Under the pieces are notes generated by a model, which saw nothing but the letters and a program-made list of their open reading frames with translations, was not told the origin of the DNA and searched no databases. Both the position numbers and the translations under genes were made by a program. A DNA stretch of 64,000 nt from Sporosarcina sp. P2 (lineage in GTDB: Bacteria; Bacillota; Bacilli; Bacillales_A; Planococcaceae): positions 1 to 64,000 of the forward strand of contig NZ_PDYY01000002.1 of NCBI RefSeq assembly GCF_002743255.1, in the 5' to 3' direction. This document shows, piece after piece, positions 17,061 through 25,698 of the stretch (positions are counted from its first letter, which is position 1; the number at the start of each line of letters is the position of its first letter).

Positions 17061-17104
17061 AAAAGGCGCTGACATTCCTTTACCGGAATGTCAGCGCCTA
17101 TATT
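17061..17104. terminator. Strong terminator after the MFS gene
   Basis: GGCGCTGACATTCC (17065-17078) and GGAATGTCAGCGCC (17085-17098) form a perfect 14-base stem with a six-base loop, followed by T-rich sequence on the minus strand. Confidence 0.92.
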
Positions 17105-17196
17105 TCTTCTAGTATACGTTTACCTATCACATATGCAGTAAGAAGCATATGGACAAAGTCTAATTTCAGTTGACCATACGGCAACTTCCACAAGAC

Positions 17197-18462
17197 TCAC
17201 AATTCCTCAGCAGAAGCCTCCTCCAGACATAGACTTTTTAAAACAGGCTTCGCTTCTAATGCCGTCACATCTACATCTACCGCATGCGCGTTCATTCGAA
17301 TCGTCAGCAAGAACGCCAAAGCGAGTAGTACACTGCACATAATGAGTGCAAGCGGGATCTGCTGGAAGCGGTCGATGATCCAGCCACCGATGCCAGGTCC
17401 AAGCAACTGCCCTGCTGCGAAGAAGAACGTTACATAGCCTAGTGCAACAGGTGCATACGTCGGATGAACTTGTTCTGTAGATAATGCTTGGCAGAGCGAC
17501 AGCATCCCGACAATCGTTGTACCCCAGAGGAATTGACTAACGACAAGCCCAATATACACTGGGAAAATAACCGGAATGATCAGTGAAACTGCACCAATCC
17601 CAAGTGTCGCAAGCAATGCAGATTTCCGTCCGATACGATCAGAAACTCCGCCCCATAAAGGTCCACTGAAAATCGACATAATTCCGCTGATCGCCATAAT
17701 TTGTCCTGCCTGGAACTTCGTCAGTCCTACTTCGAGAATATAGCTGAATAAAAAGCTTTGCGGTACCAAATAGGCGAATCCAACGAGTCCATAGATGAAT
17801 GCGACACGAAGTACTCGTTTATTGAAGTATACTTTCGTCCAAAATGAGCGTTTCTGCATTTCCTTAGGTAGTAACGGAATCGGTGGATCTCGCAAAATAC
17901 TCATCGCGATGATGATAGATACGATCGACAGAGCACCGTAGACGAACCATAGGTAGCGCCAGCCCATATCGCCGAACCATGTAGTGAAGAACGGAATTAA
18001 CGCGCTTGAAATCAGCGTTCCTAATCCCATGCCACCCACAAGAAAGCCAATAAGCATACCGCGCTTCCTCGGAAACCAGCCGACAAGTATCGTAATGAGC
18101 GGTGTATACGTAAAAGCGGTTCCAACTCCGAGCAATAACATGGCGAAAAGTGTCCATCCATAGCTAGCGACAAATGACAACATAAATAGTCCGAATGAAA
18201 CGAGTCCCGTACCAAAAATCACAAGCTTTTTTGCCCCGTATTTAGTCACCAGCAATCCGACAAAGATCACCATCATTAAATAGCCAATCGATACCGTCGT
18301 TGCGAGCAGCCCCGCTTGTTTATAGGTCATTGCAAGGTTCTCTTTCATGAAAGGCATGACAATTCCATACGACATCCGTCCAAAGCCGAGAGAACTGACC
18401 GTAACGGCGACGCTTGCAAATGCATATTTCCAAATGTTTTGTTCGTGTTCTTTAGCCAACAT
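17197..18462 (-). CDS. MFS transporter, YbfB/YjiJ-like
   Basis: 421 residues with twelve predicted membrane segments. The ATG at 18462 has AAGGGTGAG in front; the upstream in-frame ATG at 18489 has none. MFS motif A-like GGVSDRIGRKSALL lies in the middle loop, and FGFGRMSYGIVMPFM-type residues near position 25 resemble the YbfB/YjiJ branch. The substrate is unknown. It stands alone, with a strong terminator behind it and a large palindromic repeat upstream. Confidence 0.88.
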   Translation of the reverse strand: MLAKEHEQNIWKYAFASVAVTVSSLGFGRMSYGIVMPFMKENLAMTYKQAGLLATTVSIGYLMMVIFVGLLVTKYGAKKLVIFGTGLVSFGLFMLSFVASYGWTLFAMLLLGVGTAFTYTPLITILVGWFPRKRGMLIGFLVGGMGLGTLISSALIPFFTTWFGDMGWRYLWFVYGALSIVSIIIAMSILRDPPIPLLPKEMQKRSFWTKVYFNKRVLRVAFIYGLVGFAYLVPQSFLFSYILEVGLTKFQAGQIMAISGIMSIFSGPLWGGVSDRIGRKSALLATLGIGAVSLIIPVIFPVYIGLVVSQFLWGTTIVGMLSLCQALSTEQVHPTYAPVALGYVTFFFAAGQLLGPGIGGWIIDRFQQIPLALIMCSVLLALAFLLTIRMNAHAVDVDVTALEAKPVLKSLCLEEASAEEL

Positions 18463-19042
18463 ACGAATCTCACCCTTTCCTCCATTCATATGAAATTCAC
18501 TGTGAAAGAATTCACTCAGAATGGCGTCAGGGTGTCTACTCTTAGTAGTCTTGGCAACATGTCTGAGATATGTAATTTATGTCTAATATGTGAACTCTAT
18601 CATGTACACTATAGCATTCATGATAGAATATTCCAACTTCTTTATTTGAAATCTATTTCAGTTTACATAATAATGTTATTTTAAACCCGAGATGAAAAGG
18701 GAGCGGGACGGCACCGTTGATCGACGTTCCAGGTGGACGCTTTCCCATGGGCCCGCGGTGAGCCAACTAGGTCGCAAGCTCCCTTTAGTTGTCTCACCTG
18801 TCGGGCTGATCCATCGGGAGTCGCCACCTTCCACTTACGATCAACTAGTTTTTTCTTCTATTTAATTAAACGTGTAAAGATTAATCCAATAATTAAACGA
18901 AGACAACTTCAAAACGGGGGCCATGCGCCAGCGACGTATGGAGTCCAGTAACATCACATATTTTTTCTCTCCCATTTCAAAAAAAGCTGCTGCTATAAGC
19001 CGTATCGTAACGACTTTCAGCAACAGCGTTCTAGATATCTTC
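18463..19042. other. Intergenic region carrying a large palindromic repeat
   Basis: Apart from the 130-base nested palindrome at 18716-18845 and AT-rich upstream sequence of the MFS gene, nothing coding is supported. Confidence 0.5.
18716..18845. repeat. 130-base nested imperfect palindrome
   Basis: Three nested arms match: GTTGATCG/CGATCAAC (18716-18723 and 18838-18845), GGTGG...CG against CGCCACC (18732-18739 and 18822-18828), and GGTGAGCCAACT against AGTTGTCTCACC (18757-18768 and 18787-18798, one mismatch). Its G+C content is higher than the surroundings and it encodes nothing. It looks like an interspersed Bacillales intergenic element able to form a long hairpin. Confidence 0.7.
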
Positions 19043-19798
19043 TTACTTCTTATAGAAAAATGGCTTTCCGATGGTTTCTACTACGCTAGGCGCCAACGCA
19101 TACAGCCTGCTCGTTAGACCCGTGATTTTTGGCAAGTTCACTTCGCGTCTAGGTCGCTCGATTGTTTCCATAACAGCGCGCACCACCGTATCCACCGACA
19201 ACAACTGGCTACCCATTGCTTGTTTGTAGCCACCGGTGACATCCGCGAGCTCGATAAACGGTGTATCGATCGGCCCTGGATGGATGACGGATACATCGAC
19301 GTCATAAGGCGCCACTTCCATACGCACAGCATTCGTATAGCCAATTAGCGCGTGTTTCGTCGCGGCATAGACCGATGTTTTTGGCGTTGCTACTTTCCCT
19401 GACTGTGAACCGATATAGACGAGATGACCGTGCTTGCGCTCAATCATTGCAGGTACTACACGCGCGGTCAGTTGCATCGGCACAAGGACATTGGTCTCGA
19501 GCATCGCATACATGTCTTCATCGGTCGTCTCATGGGCCAGGTGGAACTTCCCTACTCCAGCAGAAAATACGATGAGGTCAGGTGTTCCAATGCAAGATAC
19601 CAGCCAATCTAGCTGCTTCGTGTCTCGCAAATCCGCACAGTATCCTTCTACTCCGAGGACGCGTAACTCTTCTAACGCTTTCGCATTGCGCCCTGTCGCA
19701 ATCACACGATAGTCGTTCAACATCGCCAAACGTTTTGCAAGTTCAAACCCAATTCCACTCGTCGCTCCTGTGATCAGTACAGATTTAGAGACGGACAT
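19043..19798 (-). CDS. Short-chain dehydrogenase/reductase
   Basis: 251 residues. The classical SDR pattern is present: TGATSGIGFELAKRL (NAD(P)-binding G-x-x-x-G-x-G, residues 10-25), YIGSQSGKVATPKTSVYAATKHAL with the S...YxxxK catalytic triad near residue 145-160, and a C-terminal IHPGPIDTPF. The ATG at 19798 has CAGGAG in front. It overlaps the preceding metallo-hydrolase gene by 14 bases, so the two are translationally coupled. It is cytoplasmic; the substrate is unknown. Confidence 0.9.
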   Translation of the reverse strand: MSVSKSVLITGATSGIGFELAKRLAMLNDYRVIATGRNAKALEELRVLGVEGYCADLRDTKQLDWLVSCIGTPDLIVFSAGVGKFHLAHETTDEDMYAMLETNVLVPMQLTARVVPAMIERKHGHLVYIGSQSGKVATPKTSVYAATKHALIGYTNAVRMEVAPYDVDVSVIHPGPIDTPFIELADVTGGYKQAMGSQLLSVDTVVRAVMETIERPRREVNLPKITGLTSRLYALAPSVVETIGKPFFYKK

Positions 19799-20726
19799 AA
19801 TGATGGACTCCTGCTGAATCAACCGTTTCAGAAATTAATTCTGCCGCCATTAGATAATCTAACTGCCCGATCGTTTCAGACAGCGTCAGTCCCAACTCTT
19901 TTTCATAAACTGCCGGGAATAGTAGTCTCGTTACGTCAAAGACCGTTTTCGATTCATCTAACATAGCAAGAACTTTCATGGCGCGGTCGTGCTGTTTCGC
20001 CAAGCGTTCAGTTATCAGCTCGTGGGCATGGGTAATCTCTCCGCCATGACCTCCGTAAACGATTGATACCGGTAAATCTAACAAACGTTTTAGTGATGCA
20101 TTGTACTGGAGCAATGATTTCGGACGTCCGTGCTCTTTCTTAAACGGAGGCTCAATTAATGGATTGGATGACACTTTCTCGAGCAACAAATCGCCACCGA
20201 TCAGAATGCCTTCCCTTTCATTGAATAACGATAAATGACTTTGCGCGTGACCTAAAGACTCTTGGATTTTCCAGCCTGGATGTCCTGGCAGATCATCACC
20301 ATCATTCATCATGCGATCGACGGGACGCCCTCCCATCAAATCGACTGATCGACGGAAGCGTTTCACCCACTTAAAATATTGCTCCGGCACGCCTTCTTCT
20401 ATTAATGATTGTTCATAGAAACGGTCATGACGATCCAAAAATTCTGTATCTCGTGTTAGCCAGTAATTTAAATACGGATGACCGAGGATTTCCGCGCGGT
20501 CAAACATCTCGACCAATCCGCAGTGATCGGGATGGTGATGCGTGACGAAAACTTGCTCTATATCATGGAACGTATAGCCCATTTCTTTTAATTTCATCTG
20601 CAACACTTCACGCGCTTCTGGCGTTTTTGTCGCCGCGTCTACCAACGTTAGCGTGTCGCCTTTTAGTAAAAAGCAGTTCACGTCACCTACCGCAAATGGC
20701 GTAGGCGTACTAATTTTTGTGATCAT
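19785..20726 (-). CDS. MBL-fold metallo-hydrolase
   Basis: 313 residues. The metallo-beta-lactamase signature is THHHPDHCGL (HxHxDH, around residue 62-71) with a second zinc ligand set in GHAQSHLSLF and GHGG further down. The YflN/ST1585-type branch acts on esters, thioesters or lactones. It is first gene of a two-gene operon with an SDR. A TetR-type operator lies directly upstream at 20750-20765, suggesting induction by a lipophilic compound. Confidence 0.9.
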   Translation of the reverse strand: MITKISTPTPFAVGDVNCFLLKGDTLTLVDAATKTPEAREVLQMKLKEMGYTFHDIEQVFVTHHHPDHCGLVEMFDRAEILGHPYLNYWLTRDTEFLDRHDRFYEQSLIEEGVPEQYFKWVKRFRRSVDLMGGRPVDRMMNDGDDLPGHPGWKIQESLGHAQSHLSLFNEREGILIGGDLLLEKVSSNPLIEPPFKKEHGRPKSLLQYNASLKRLLDLPVSIVYGGHGGEITHAHELITERLAKQHDRAMKVLAMLDESKTVFDVTRLLFPAVYEKELGLTLSETIGQLDYLMAAELISETVDSAGVHHYVRL

Positions 20727-20749
20727 CTTCTGTTCCCCCTAGTAAATGA

Positions 20750-20765
20750 ATGACTGTTCAGTCTA
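20750..20765. promoter_or_regulatory. TetR-type operator before the metallo-hydrolase/SDR operon
   Basis: ATGACTGTTCAGTCTA contains the perfect inverted repeat GACTG-TT-CAGTC, the usual form of TetR-family operators controlling fatty-acid or drug stress operons. It sits about 25 bases upstream of the metallo-hydrolase start. The TetR protein itself is not adjacent. Confidence 0.5.
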
Positions 20766-20917
20766 TTGTACTCTTTATTTCCATGTGCGTCACGTCTTGA
20801 TTGTTCATTTACCGAAAGATTTTTCATCTTAAATGAAACCATTTTGTCTATTCTTCGTATGGTATACTACAAGAAATCGCACGATGTACATAATGATGTC
20901 GAGTTGGAGGGATAACA

Positions 20918-22057
20918 ATGGGATTTTTTAATCTATTTAAAAACCAATTTATCGAAGTAATCGAGTGGCAAGCACAGGATGCCAATACGTTAGTTTATCA
21001 GTTCCCCGTGCATAATAATGAAATTAAAATGGGGGCAGAGCTGACGGTTAGGGAGTCGCAAGTCGCGGTCTTCGTCAATGAAGGGGAAATTGCGGACGTA
21101 TTTGGACCAGGACGCCATATTTTGTATACACAGAATATGCCCATCCTGACGAAATTGAAATCGTGGAAATACGGCTTTGATTCACCATTTAAAGCGGAAG
21201 TATATTTCATCAATACAAAACAATTCATCAATCAAAAATGGGGCACTTCGAACCCCATTATGATGCGTGACCCAGATTTCGGCATGATCCGTCTTCGTGG
21301 TTACGGAATTTATTCGTATCGTGTATCAGATCCTACAGTATTTTTGCGGGAACTATTTGGAACGAACAGTTCATATGACACGAATTCCGTTGAAGGTCAT
21401 CTAAAGAAAATGATCATTTCTGGATTGTCCGATTTATTCGCAGAGTCTCAAATACCTGCGCTTGATCTATCGATGCATTACGACGAATTAAGCGAAAAAG
21501 GAAAAGAGAAGATGATGTCTCGTTTTGCTGCATTCGGATTCGAGATCACATCACTCTATATCGAAAATTTGTCGCTACCAAAAGAAGTAGAAGAAGCGAT
21601 GGACAAACGTACCTCTATGGGCGTGCTCGGCAATATGCAGCAATACCAGCAATATCAGGTGGCTGAAGCGATGCGCGATGCAGCACAGAACGAAGGCGGC
21701 ATGGCGGGCGCAGGTGTCGGTATGGGGGCTGGTATGAGCATGGGTCAAGTCATGGCAAGTGCGATGAATCAGAACCAACAGCAGCAACCTCAAGCACAAG
21801 TTGCAACGAAATCCTGTCCGCATTGTCAGGCTACGATCAACGCTGATGCCAAGTTCTGCGGTCAATGCGGAAAATCAGTTGAAACGGATAAAGTACCATG
21901 CGTTAAATGTGAAACTATGATTCCAAAAGACGCGAAGTTCTGCAGTCACTGCGGTACATCTCAAGTCACCGAGAAAAAATGTCCCGCTTGCTCACATGCC
22001 AATCTGCCAGGCGCGAAATTCTGCGCAGAATGTGGTGAGACGTTAGACGAGAAGTGA
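20918..22057 (+). CDS. ydjI: YdjI-like SPFH protein with three C-terminal zinc ribbons
   Basis: 379 residues. Residues 1 to about 250 match the SPFH/virion-core-like domain of B. subtilis YdjI (MGFFNLFKNQFIEVIEWQ). A Gln/Met/Gly-rich linker (about 265-300) follows. The C-terminal 80 residues hold three zinc-ribbon pairs: CPHC...CGQC, CVKC...CSHC and CPAC...CAEC. B. subtilis YdjI belongs to an envelope-stress operon with the PspA paralogue YdjF and zinc-ribbon YdjG; here the next gene is the YdjG-like partner. Function is in membrane stress or microdomain organisation, by analogy. Confidence 0.85.
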   Translation: MGFFNLFKNQFIEVIEWQAQDANTLVYQFPVHNNEIKMGAELTVRESQVAVFVNEGEIADVFGPGRHILYTQNMPILTKLKSWKYGFDSPFKAEVYFINTKQFINQKWGTSNPIMMRDPDFGMIRLRGYGIYSYRVSDPTVFLRELFGTNSSYDTNSVEGHLKKMIISGLSDLFAESQIPALDLSMHYDELSEKGKEKMMSRFAAFGFEITSLYIENLSLPKEVEEAMDKRTSMGVLGNMQQYQQYQVAEAMRDAAQNEGGMAGAGVGMGAGMSMGQVMASAMNQNQQQQPQAQVATKSCPHCQATINADAKFCGQCGKSVETDKVPCVKCETMIPKDAKFCSHCGTSQVTEKKCPACSHANLPGAKFCAECGETLDEK

Positions 22058-22067
22058 GGGATGGACA

Positions 22068-23174
22068 TTGACTTCATTTGATAGACAACACACAGTCGTA
22101 GAAGATACTGAAAATATCAAATGCCCTTCTTGTGGCGGCAACACGGAATATCATCCGGAAACACGCGGCTTAAAATGTCCTTTTTGTAGTCACGAAATGC
22201 CGATCGAAGCAACGTTCAACCATCATGTGGAACTGAATTTCGAGGAAGTTGGAAATAATCTTCAACATCTATGGAATGAAGAGAAACGTGTTTTTTCCTG
22301 CAGCAGTTGTGGAGCAGAATCCATATTGGACGCACATATCGTCGCGGATTTCTGTTCGTTTTGCGGATCTTCTCACATATCGGTTACGAATCACGATGCC
22401 GGTGTACAACCGGGGTTATTGATTCCGTTTCAAGTTTCCGAGGAACAGGCGCAAACGAAGTTCAAGGACTGGATCAAAGGGCACTTCTTCGCACCGAACG
22501 CATTGAAGAGAAATTATCGAATGAATAAAATATCCGGCGCTTATTTACCTTACTGGACGTATGATAGTCAGACACAGTCACACTATGTCGTACGTGTCGG
22601 GAATTACTATTATGTCACCGAAACACGGACGGTCTATGAGGATGGTAAGGCGAGACAAGTGACCGAGCAAGTGCAAAAAATTCGTTGGCATCAGGAAAGC
22701 GGTAATTATCGTGAATTCTTTGATGATGTTCTAATCAAAGCGTCTAGCACAGTCGAACCGAAACTATTGCAAAAAGTACAACCTTTCCAATTAACGAGTC
22801 TGACCGATTATAAAGTGGAATATATGTCCGGCTTCCTAGCTGAACGCTATTCTGTTTCCTTACAACAAGGATTTGAGCAGGCAAAAGACGTGATGACCAG
22901 AGGAATCGTCAACGGGATCGAAGGCAGCGTTGCCGGAGATATCGTACAAGTGGTCAATGTCTCGACAGATTATACCGAAATTACATACAAACATATTTTA
23001 TTGCCGATTTGGATTTCCTCCTTTCATTTCAAGGAAAAAGTCTATCAATTCATCGTCAATGGACAAACGGGGAAAGTATCCGGAAATTATCCTGTGAGCG
23101 CGATGAAAATCGTTTCATTGGTCGTCTCGATTCTGGTCGTTTTATTCATCATCTACTTATTCGTCGGCAGCTAA
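22068..23174 (+). CDS. ydjG: YdjG-like zinc-ribbon membrane protein
   Basis: 368 residues from TTG at 22068, with GAGGGATGGACA in front. Two N-terminal zinc ribbons are visible (CPSCGGN...CPFC and CSSCGAE...CSFCG). The middle domain (LKRNYRMNKISGAYLPYWTYD) is that of TFIIB-zinc-ribbon/YdjG-type proteins. A single membrane segment closes the protein (VVSILVVLFIIYLFVG), so it is tail-anchored. It begins ten bases after ydjI and is co-expressed with it. The molecular role is unknown. Confidence 0.8.
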   Translation: MTSFDRQHTVVEDTENIKCPSCGGNTEYHPETRGLKCPFCSHEMPIEATFNHHVELNFEEVGNNLQHLWNEEKRVFSCSSCGAESILDAHIVADFCSFCGSSHISVTNHDAGVQPGLLIPFQVSEEQAQTKFKDWIKGHFFAPNALKRNYRMNKISGAYLPYWTYDSQTQSHYVVRVGNYYYVTETRTVYEDGKARQVTEQVQKIRWHQESGNYREFFDDVLIKASSTVEPKLLQKVQPFQLTSLTDYKVEYMSGFLAERYSVSLQQGFEQAKDVMTRGIVNGIEGSVAGDIVQVVNVSTDYTEITYKHILLPIWISSFHFKEKVYQFIVNGQTGKVSGNYPVSAMKIVSLVVSILVVLFIIYLFVGS

Positions 23175-23480
23175 CGGCAATTTGACATTTTATTTAGTAC
23201 GTGACATAATCATGGAAATAGTATGAAACGGGCATTGAGGAAGATCAGTAGACGGGTGACGGATAGCAGAGAGCATGGCCGAGGCTGCAAGTCATGTATC
23301 CCACTCCCCTTTGAACCTCCTTCCGAGCTGTCGTGGAAACACGACCGTACCTTCTGCGATAAAGAAGACTTGAAGTTGTGCTGTCGTAAACAGCAAATTT
23401 AGGTGGCACCGCGGAAACCGAGCGTTTTCGTCCTGAAACATAGGACGGGAGCGTTTTTTATTTTGGGGAGGATGTTAGAC
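23175..23480 (+). other. Leader region between ydjG and proC, occupied by a T-box
   Basis: Almost all of this stretch is the T-box riboswitch described separately; a short A/T-rich segment before 23236 may hold the promoter. Confidence 0.6.
23236..23460 (+). ncRNA. T-box riboswitch of proC
   Basis: The T-box sequence GGTGGCACCGCGG is at 23402-23414, followed by a terminator (CGTTTTCGTCCT at 23423-23434 pairing with AGGACGGGAGCG at 23442-23453, then six T). GGAAG (23239-23243) and CTTCC (23320-23324) close stem I; AGTA at 23247-23250 faces GAACCTC. The most likely specifier is CCU (23316-23318, Pro), which fits a proline biosynthesis gene, although the base after it is C rather than the usual purine. 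Uncharged tRNA-Pro is expected to induce proC. Confidence 0.85.
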
Positions 23481-24290
23481 ATGGAAAAGATTTTATTTGT
23501 AGGCGCCGGTCAAATGGCAGAAGCAATTATTGCGGGAATTATTAAGAAACGAGTCATATATGAAGACAATGTCTATGTCATGAATCGTTCAGACGCAGAA
23601 CGTTTAGATGAACTGGAGGCGCGTTACGGTATTACGAAAGTATGTGAAGATCGAGATTTCATTAAAAAAGTCGACTTAGTAGTGCTCGCAACAAAGCCGA
23701 AAGATGTAGAGAACGTGATGGATGATATTGCACCTTACCTTGGGGAAAATACGACGGTTCTCTCCGTCATCGCTGGGATTTCCATCGATACATTTGAGAG
23801 TGGTCTCGGCAAACGCCCGATTGCGCGCTCGATGCCAAATACATCTGCGACAATTGGAAAATCAGCAAGCGGGATTGCGTTTAATGATGCGGTTTCAGAC
23901 AGAATGCAACAATCCATTTTGAGCTTGCTGAGTGCAATCGGTATTGTTAAAGTCGTCGACGAAGATGATTTGCATGCGGTCACAGCCCTTTCAGGTAGCG
24001 GCCCTGCGTATATCTACTATTTAGTGGAGGCAATGGAAGAAGCTGCGGTAGCGCGAGGCCTAGATGCAGCGGCTGCACGTGAATTGATTGTTCAAACAAT
24101 CTACGGTGCTGCATCGATGTTGAAGAAAACGGGCGAAGAGCCAAGTATTTTACGCGAAAATGTAACGAGCCCAGGCGGAACTACAGCAGCCGGTTTGCGA
24201 TCGCTAGAAGACCACAACTTCAAGACCATTATTTCAGATTGCTTGATCAGCGCGGAAAACCGTTCACGTCAATTAGGTGCTATGAAATAA
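23481..24290 (+). CDS. proC: Pyrroline-5-carboxylate reductase
   Basis: 269 residues. N-terminal Rossmann motif FVGAGQMAEAIIAGI; the C-terminal signature ALSGSGPAYIYYLVEAMEEAAVARGL and the segment SPGGTTAAGLRSLE are diagnostic of P5C reductase. It converts P5C to proline with NADPH. I chose 23481 (MEKILFVG) with GGAGG nine bases upstream rather than the nearer ATG at 23472, which is only three bases from it. The T-box upstream makes it tRNA-Pro-responsive. It ends at a strong terminator. Confidence 0.95.
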   Translation: MEKILFVGAGQMAEAIIAGIIKKRVIYEDNVYVMNRSDAERLDELEARYGITKVCEDRDFIKKVDLVVLATKPKDVENVMDDIAPYLGENTTVLSVIAGISIDTFESGLGKRPIARSMPNTSATIGKSASGIAFNDAVSDRMQQSILSLLSAIGIVKVVDEDDLHAVTALSGSGPAYIYYLVEAMEEAAVARGLDAAAARELIVQTIYGAASMLKKTGEEPSILRENVTSPGGTTAAGLRSLEDHNFKTIISDCLISAENRSRQLGAMK

Positions 24291-24300
24291 TATAGGAATA

Positions 24301-24341
24301 CGACGCTCGGGGAAATGATTTCCCCTGAGCGTCTTTTTTAA
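24301..24341 (+). terminator. Terminator of proC
   Basis: GACGCTC (24302-24308) and GAGCGTC (24327-24333) with inner GGAAAT/ATTTCC pairing, followed by six T. The tandem repeat array starts just beyond it. Confidence 0.92.
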
Positions 24342-24363
24342 TTGGCGGAACCCGGATCGTTAT

Positions 24364-24640
24364 GAGCGGTTGCAGGGCTGGATAGAGCGCCTAAGCTTCC
24401 TGATAGAGCAGTTATGAGGCATGATAGAGCGCTTAGGCTTCTTGATAGAGCGCTTATGAGACCCGATAGAGCGCCTAAGCTTCTTGATAGAGCGCTTGTG
24501 AGACCCGATAGAGCGCCCAGGCTTCCTGATAGAGCGCTTGTGAGACCTGATAGAGCGCCTAAGCTTCTTGATAGAGCACTTATGAGACCCGATAGAGCGC
24601 CCGACCGGCTTTATAGAGCGAATACGCAGCAACATAGAGC
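24364..24640. repeat. 14-unit tandem array, exactly 21 nt per unit, 42-nt superperiod
   Basis: The tetramer GAGC recurs at 24364, 24385, 24406, 24427, 24448, 24469, 24490, 24511, 24532, 24553, 24574, 24595, 24616 and 24637, always 21 bases apart with no indel. Units alternate between two types (CGCTTATGAGACCCGATA and CGCCTAAGCTTCTTGATA), giving a 42-base superperiod. The first and last units are degenerate. It lies between the convergent proC and rnz genes. 21 bases equal seven codons, so frames stay open on both strands, but no ribosome site supports translation. Confidence 0.95.
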
Positions 24641-24734
24641 CCTTCGTTCCCTTTGCGCCTATTAACGCATTCACAACAATCAAAAAAGGCCGATCACAAA
24701 AAGTCACTGGCATGGCGACTTCTTGGATAGCCCT

Positions 24735-25682
24735 TTAATTTTTCGCTAGCTTTATTAATTCTCCATGTTTCCACTGATAACGCGTAAAATCATCTGCAAT
24801 CGAAATCGCCTCAAATACTTCGGTACCTTCAGCTAAGAATGCCGGCATTTCACTTGGCATGAAACGTGCGCTTATATGGTTGGCAATAAGGTTTTTCGCA
24901 TTCGCTTCCTTCGCGATGGTTGCTGCTTCGACAATTGTTGAATGACCGAATTCTTTTGCGCCTGCTGCATACTCATCCGTGAACGTCGCTTCGTGAATCA
25001 AAATATCGGCGTCTCGTGCCAGTTCAACCGATGCTTGGCAGTACGATGTATCCCCAATGACCGTAATGACGAAGCCTTTCTTCTTATCTGTCGTAACGTC
25101 TCGACTGTAGACTGTTTGCCCATTCTCGAGCTCTACGTCAAAACCGTCTTTCAACCGTTGCAACAGCGGGCCTTTCGGAACGCCTTGCTCCATCGCTTTG
25201 TCGATCAATAATGTACCTGGTAACTCTTTCTGTTCAATACGGAAGCCAAAACTTTGAATGACGTGTTGGACTTCTTTGGCATAGACTTTGAATTCATCTG
25301 TCTCGAGAATCAAGCCGTCATGAATTTCATGCACATTCAACTTGTATGGCAAGTACGTTCCTGTCAATTGATACGTATGCTGTAGCCACTCTTTTAAGCC
25401 TGCGGGACCGTAAATATCAACCGAATCATCTCCACCTAAAAATGCTCGTGAGCTAAGGAATCCCGGTAATCCGAAAATATGGTCTCCATGCAAATGCGTG
25501 ATGAAGATTTTCGTAATCTTCTTCGGCTTGATCGCGCTGTGTAGCAATTGATGCTGTGTCGCTTCGCCACAATCGAATAGCCAGTTTTCCTTATTTTCAT
25601 CTGTCAAATCCAGAACGAGTGCGGATGTATTGCGCTGTTTTGATGGCATCCCTGCACCTGTCCCGAGAAATTCTATATCCAC
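24735..25682 (-). CDS. rnz: Ribonuclease Z (tRNA 3' processing)
   Basis: 315 residues from GTG at 25682, eight bases after AGGAGG; the in-frame ATG at 25688 is only two bases from it. FLGTGAGMPSKQRNTSA and the metal-binding THLHGDHIFGLPGFL are characteristic of RNase Z/ElaC; the exosite region TGTYLPYKLNVHEI is present. It cleaves the 3' trailer of tRNA precursors lacking encoded CCA. It starts 16 bases after dinB ends, forming an operon-like pair as in related Bacilli. Confidence 0.95.
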   Translation of the reverse strand: MDIEFLGTGAGMPSKQRNTSALVLDLTDENKENWLFDCGEATQHQLLHSAIKPKKITKIFITHLHGDHIFGLPGFLSSRAFLGGDDSVDIYGPAGLKEWLQHTYQLTGTYLPYKLNVHEIHDGLILETDEFKVYAKEVQHVIQSFGFRIEQKELPGTLLIDKAMEQGVPKGPLLQRLKDGFDVELENGQTVYSRDVTTDKKKGFVITVIGDTSYCQASVELARDADILIHEATFTDEYAAGAKEFGHSTIVEAATIAKEANAKNLIANHISARFMPSEMPAFLAEGTEVFEAISIADDFTRYQWKHGELIKLAKN

Positions 25683-25698
25683 ATCCATTGCCTCCTGC

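Noticed and set aside
24364..24640. CRISPR array
   Set aside because: Units are contiguous with no unique spacers, only 21 bp long, and no cas gene is near.
24360..24713. Open frames on both strands in the 21-bp repeat array (117 and 83 codons)
   Set aside because: They exist because the period is a multiple of three, consist of Ser-Ile-Lys/Arg heptads, and have no ribosome site. Treated as a DNA repeat.
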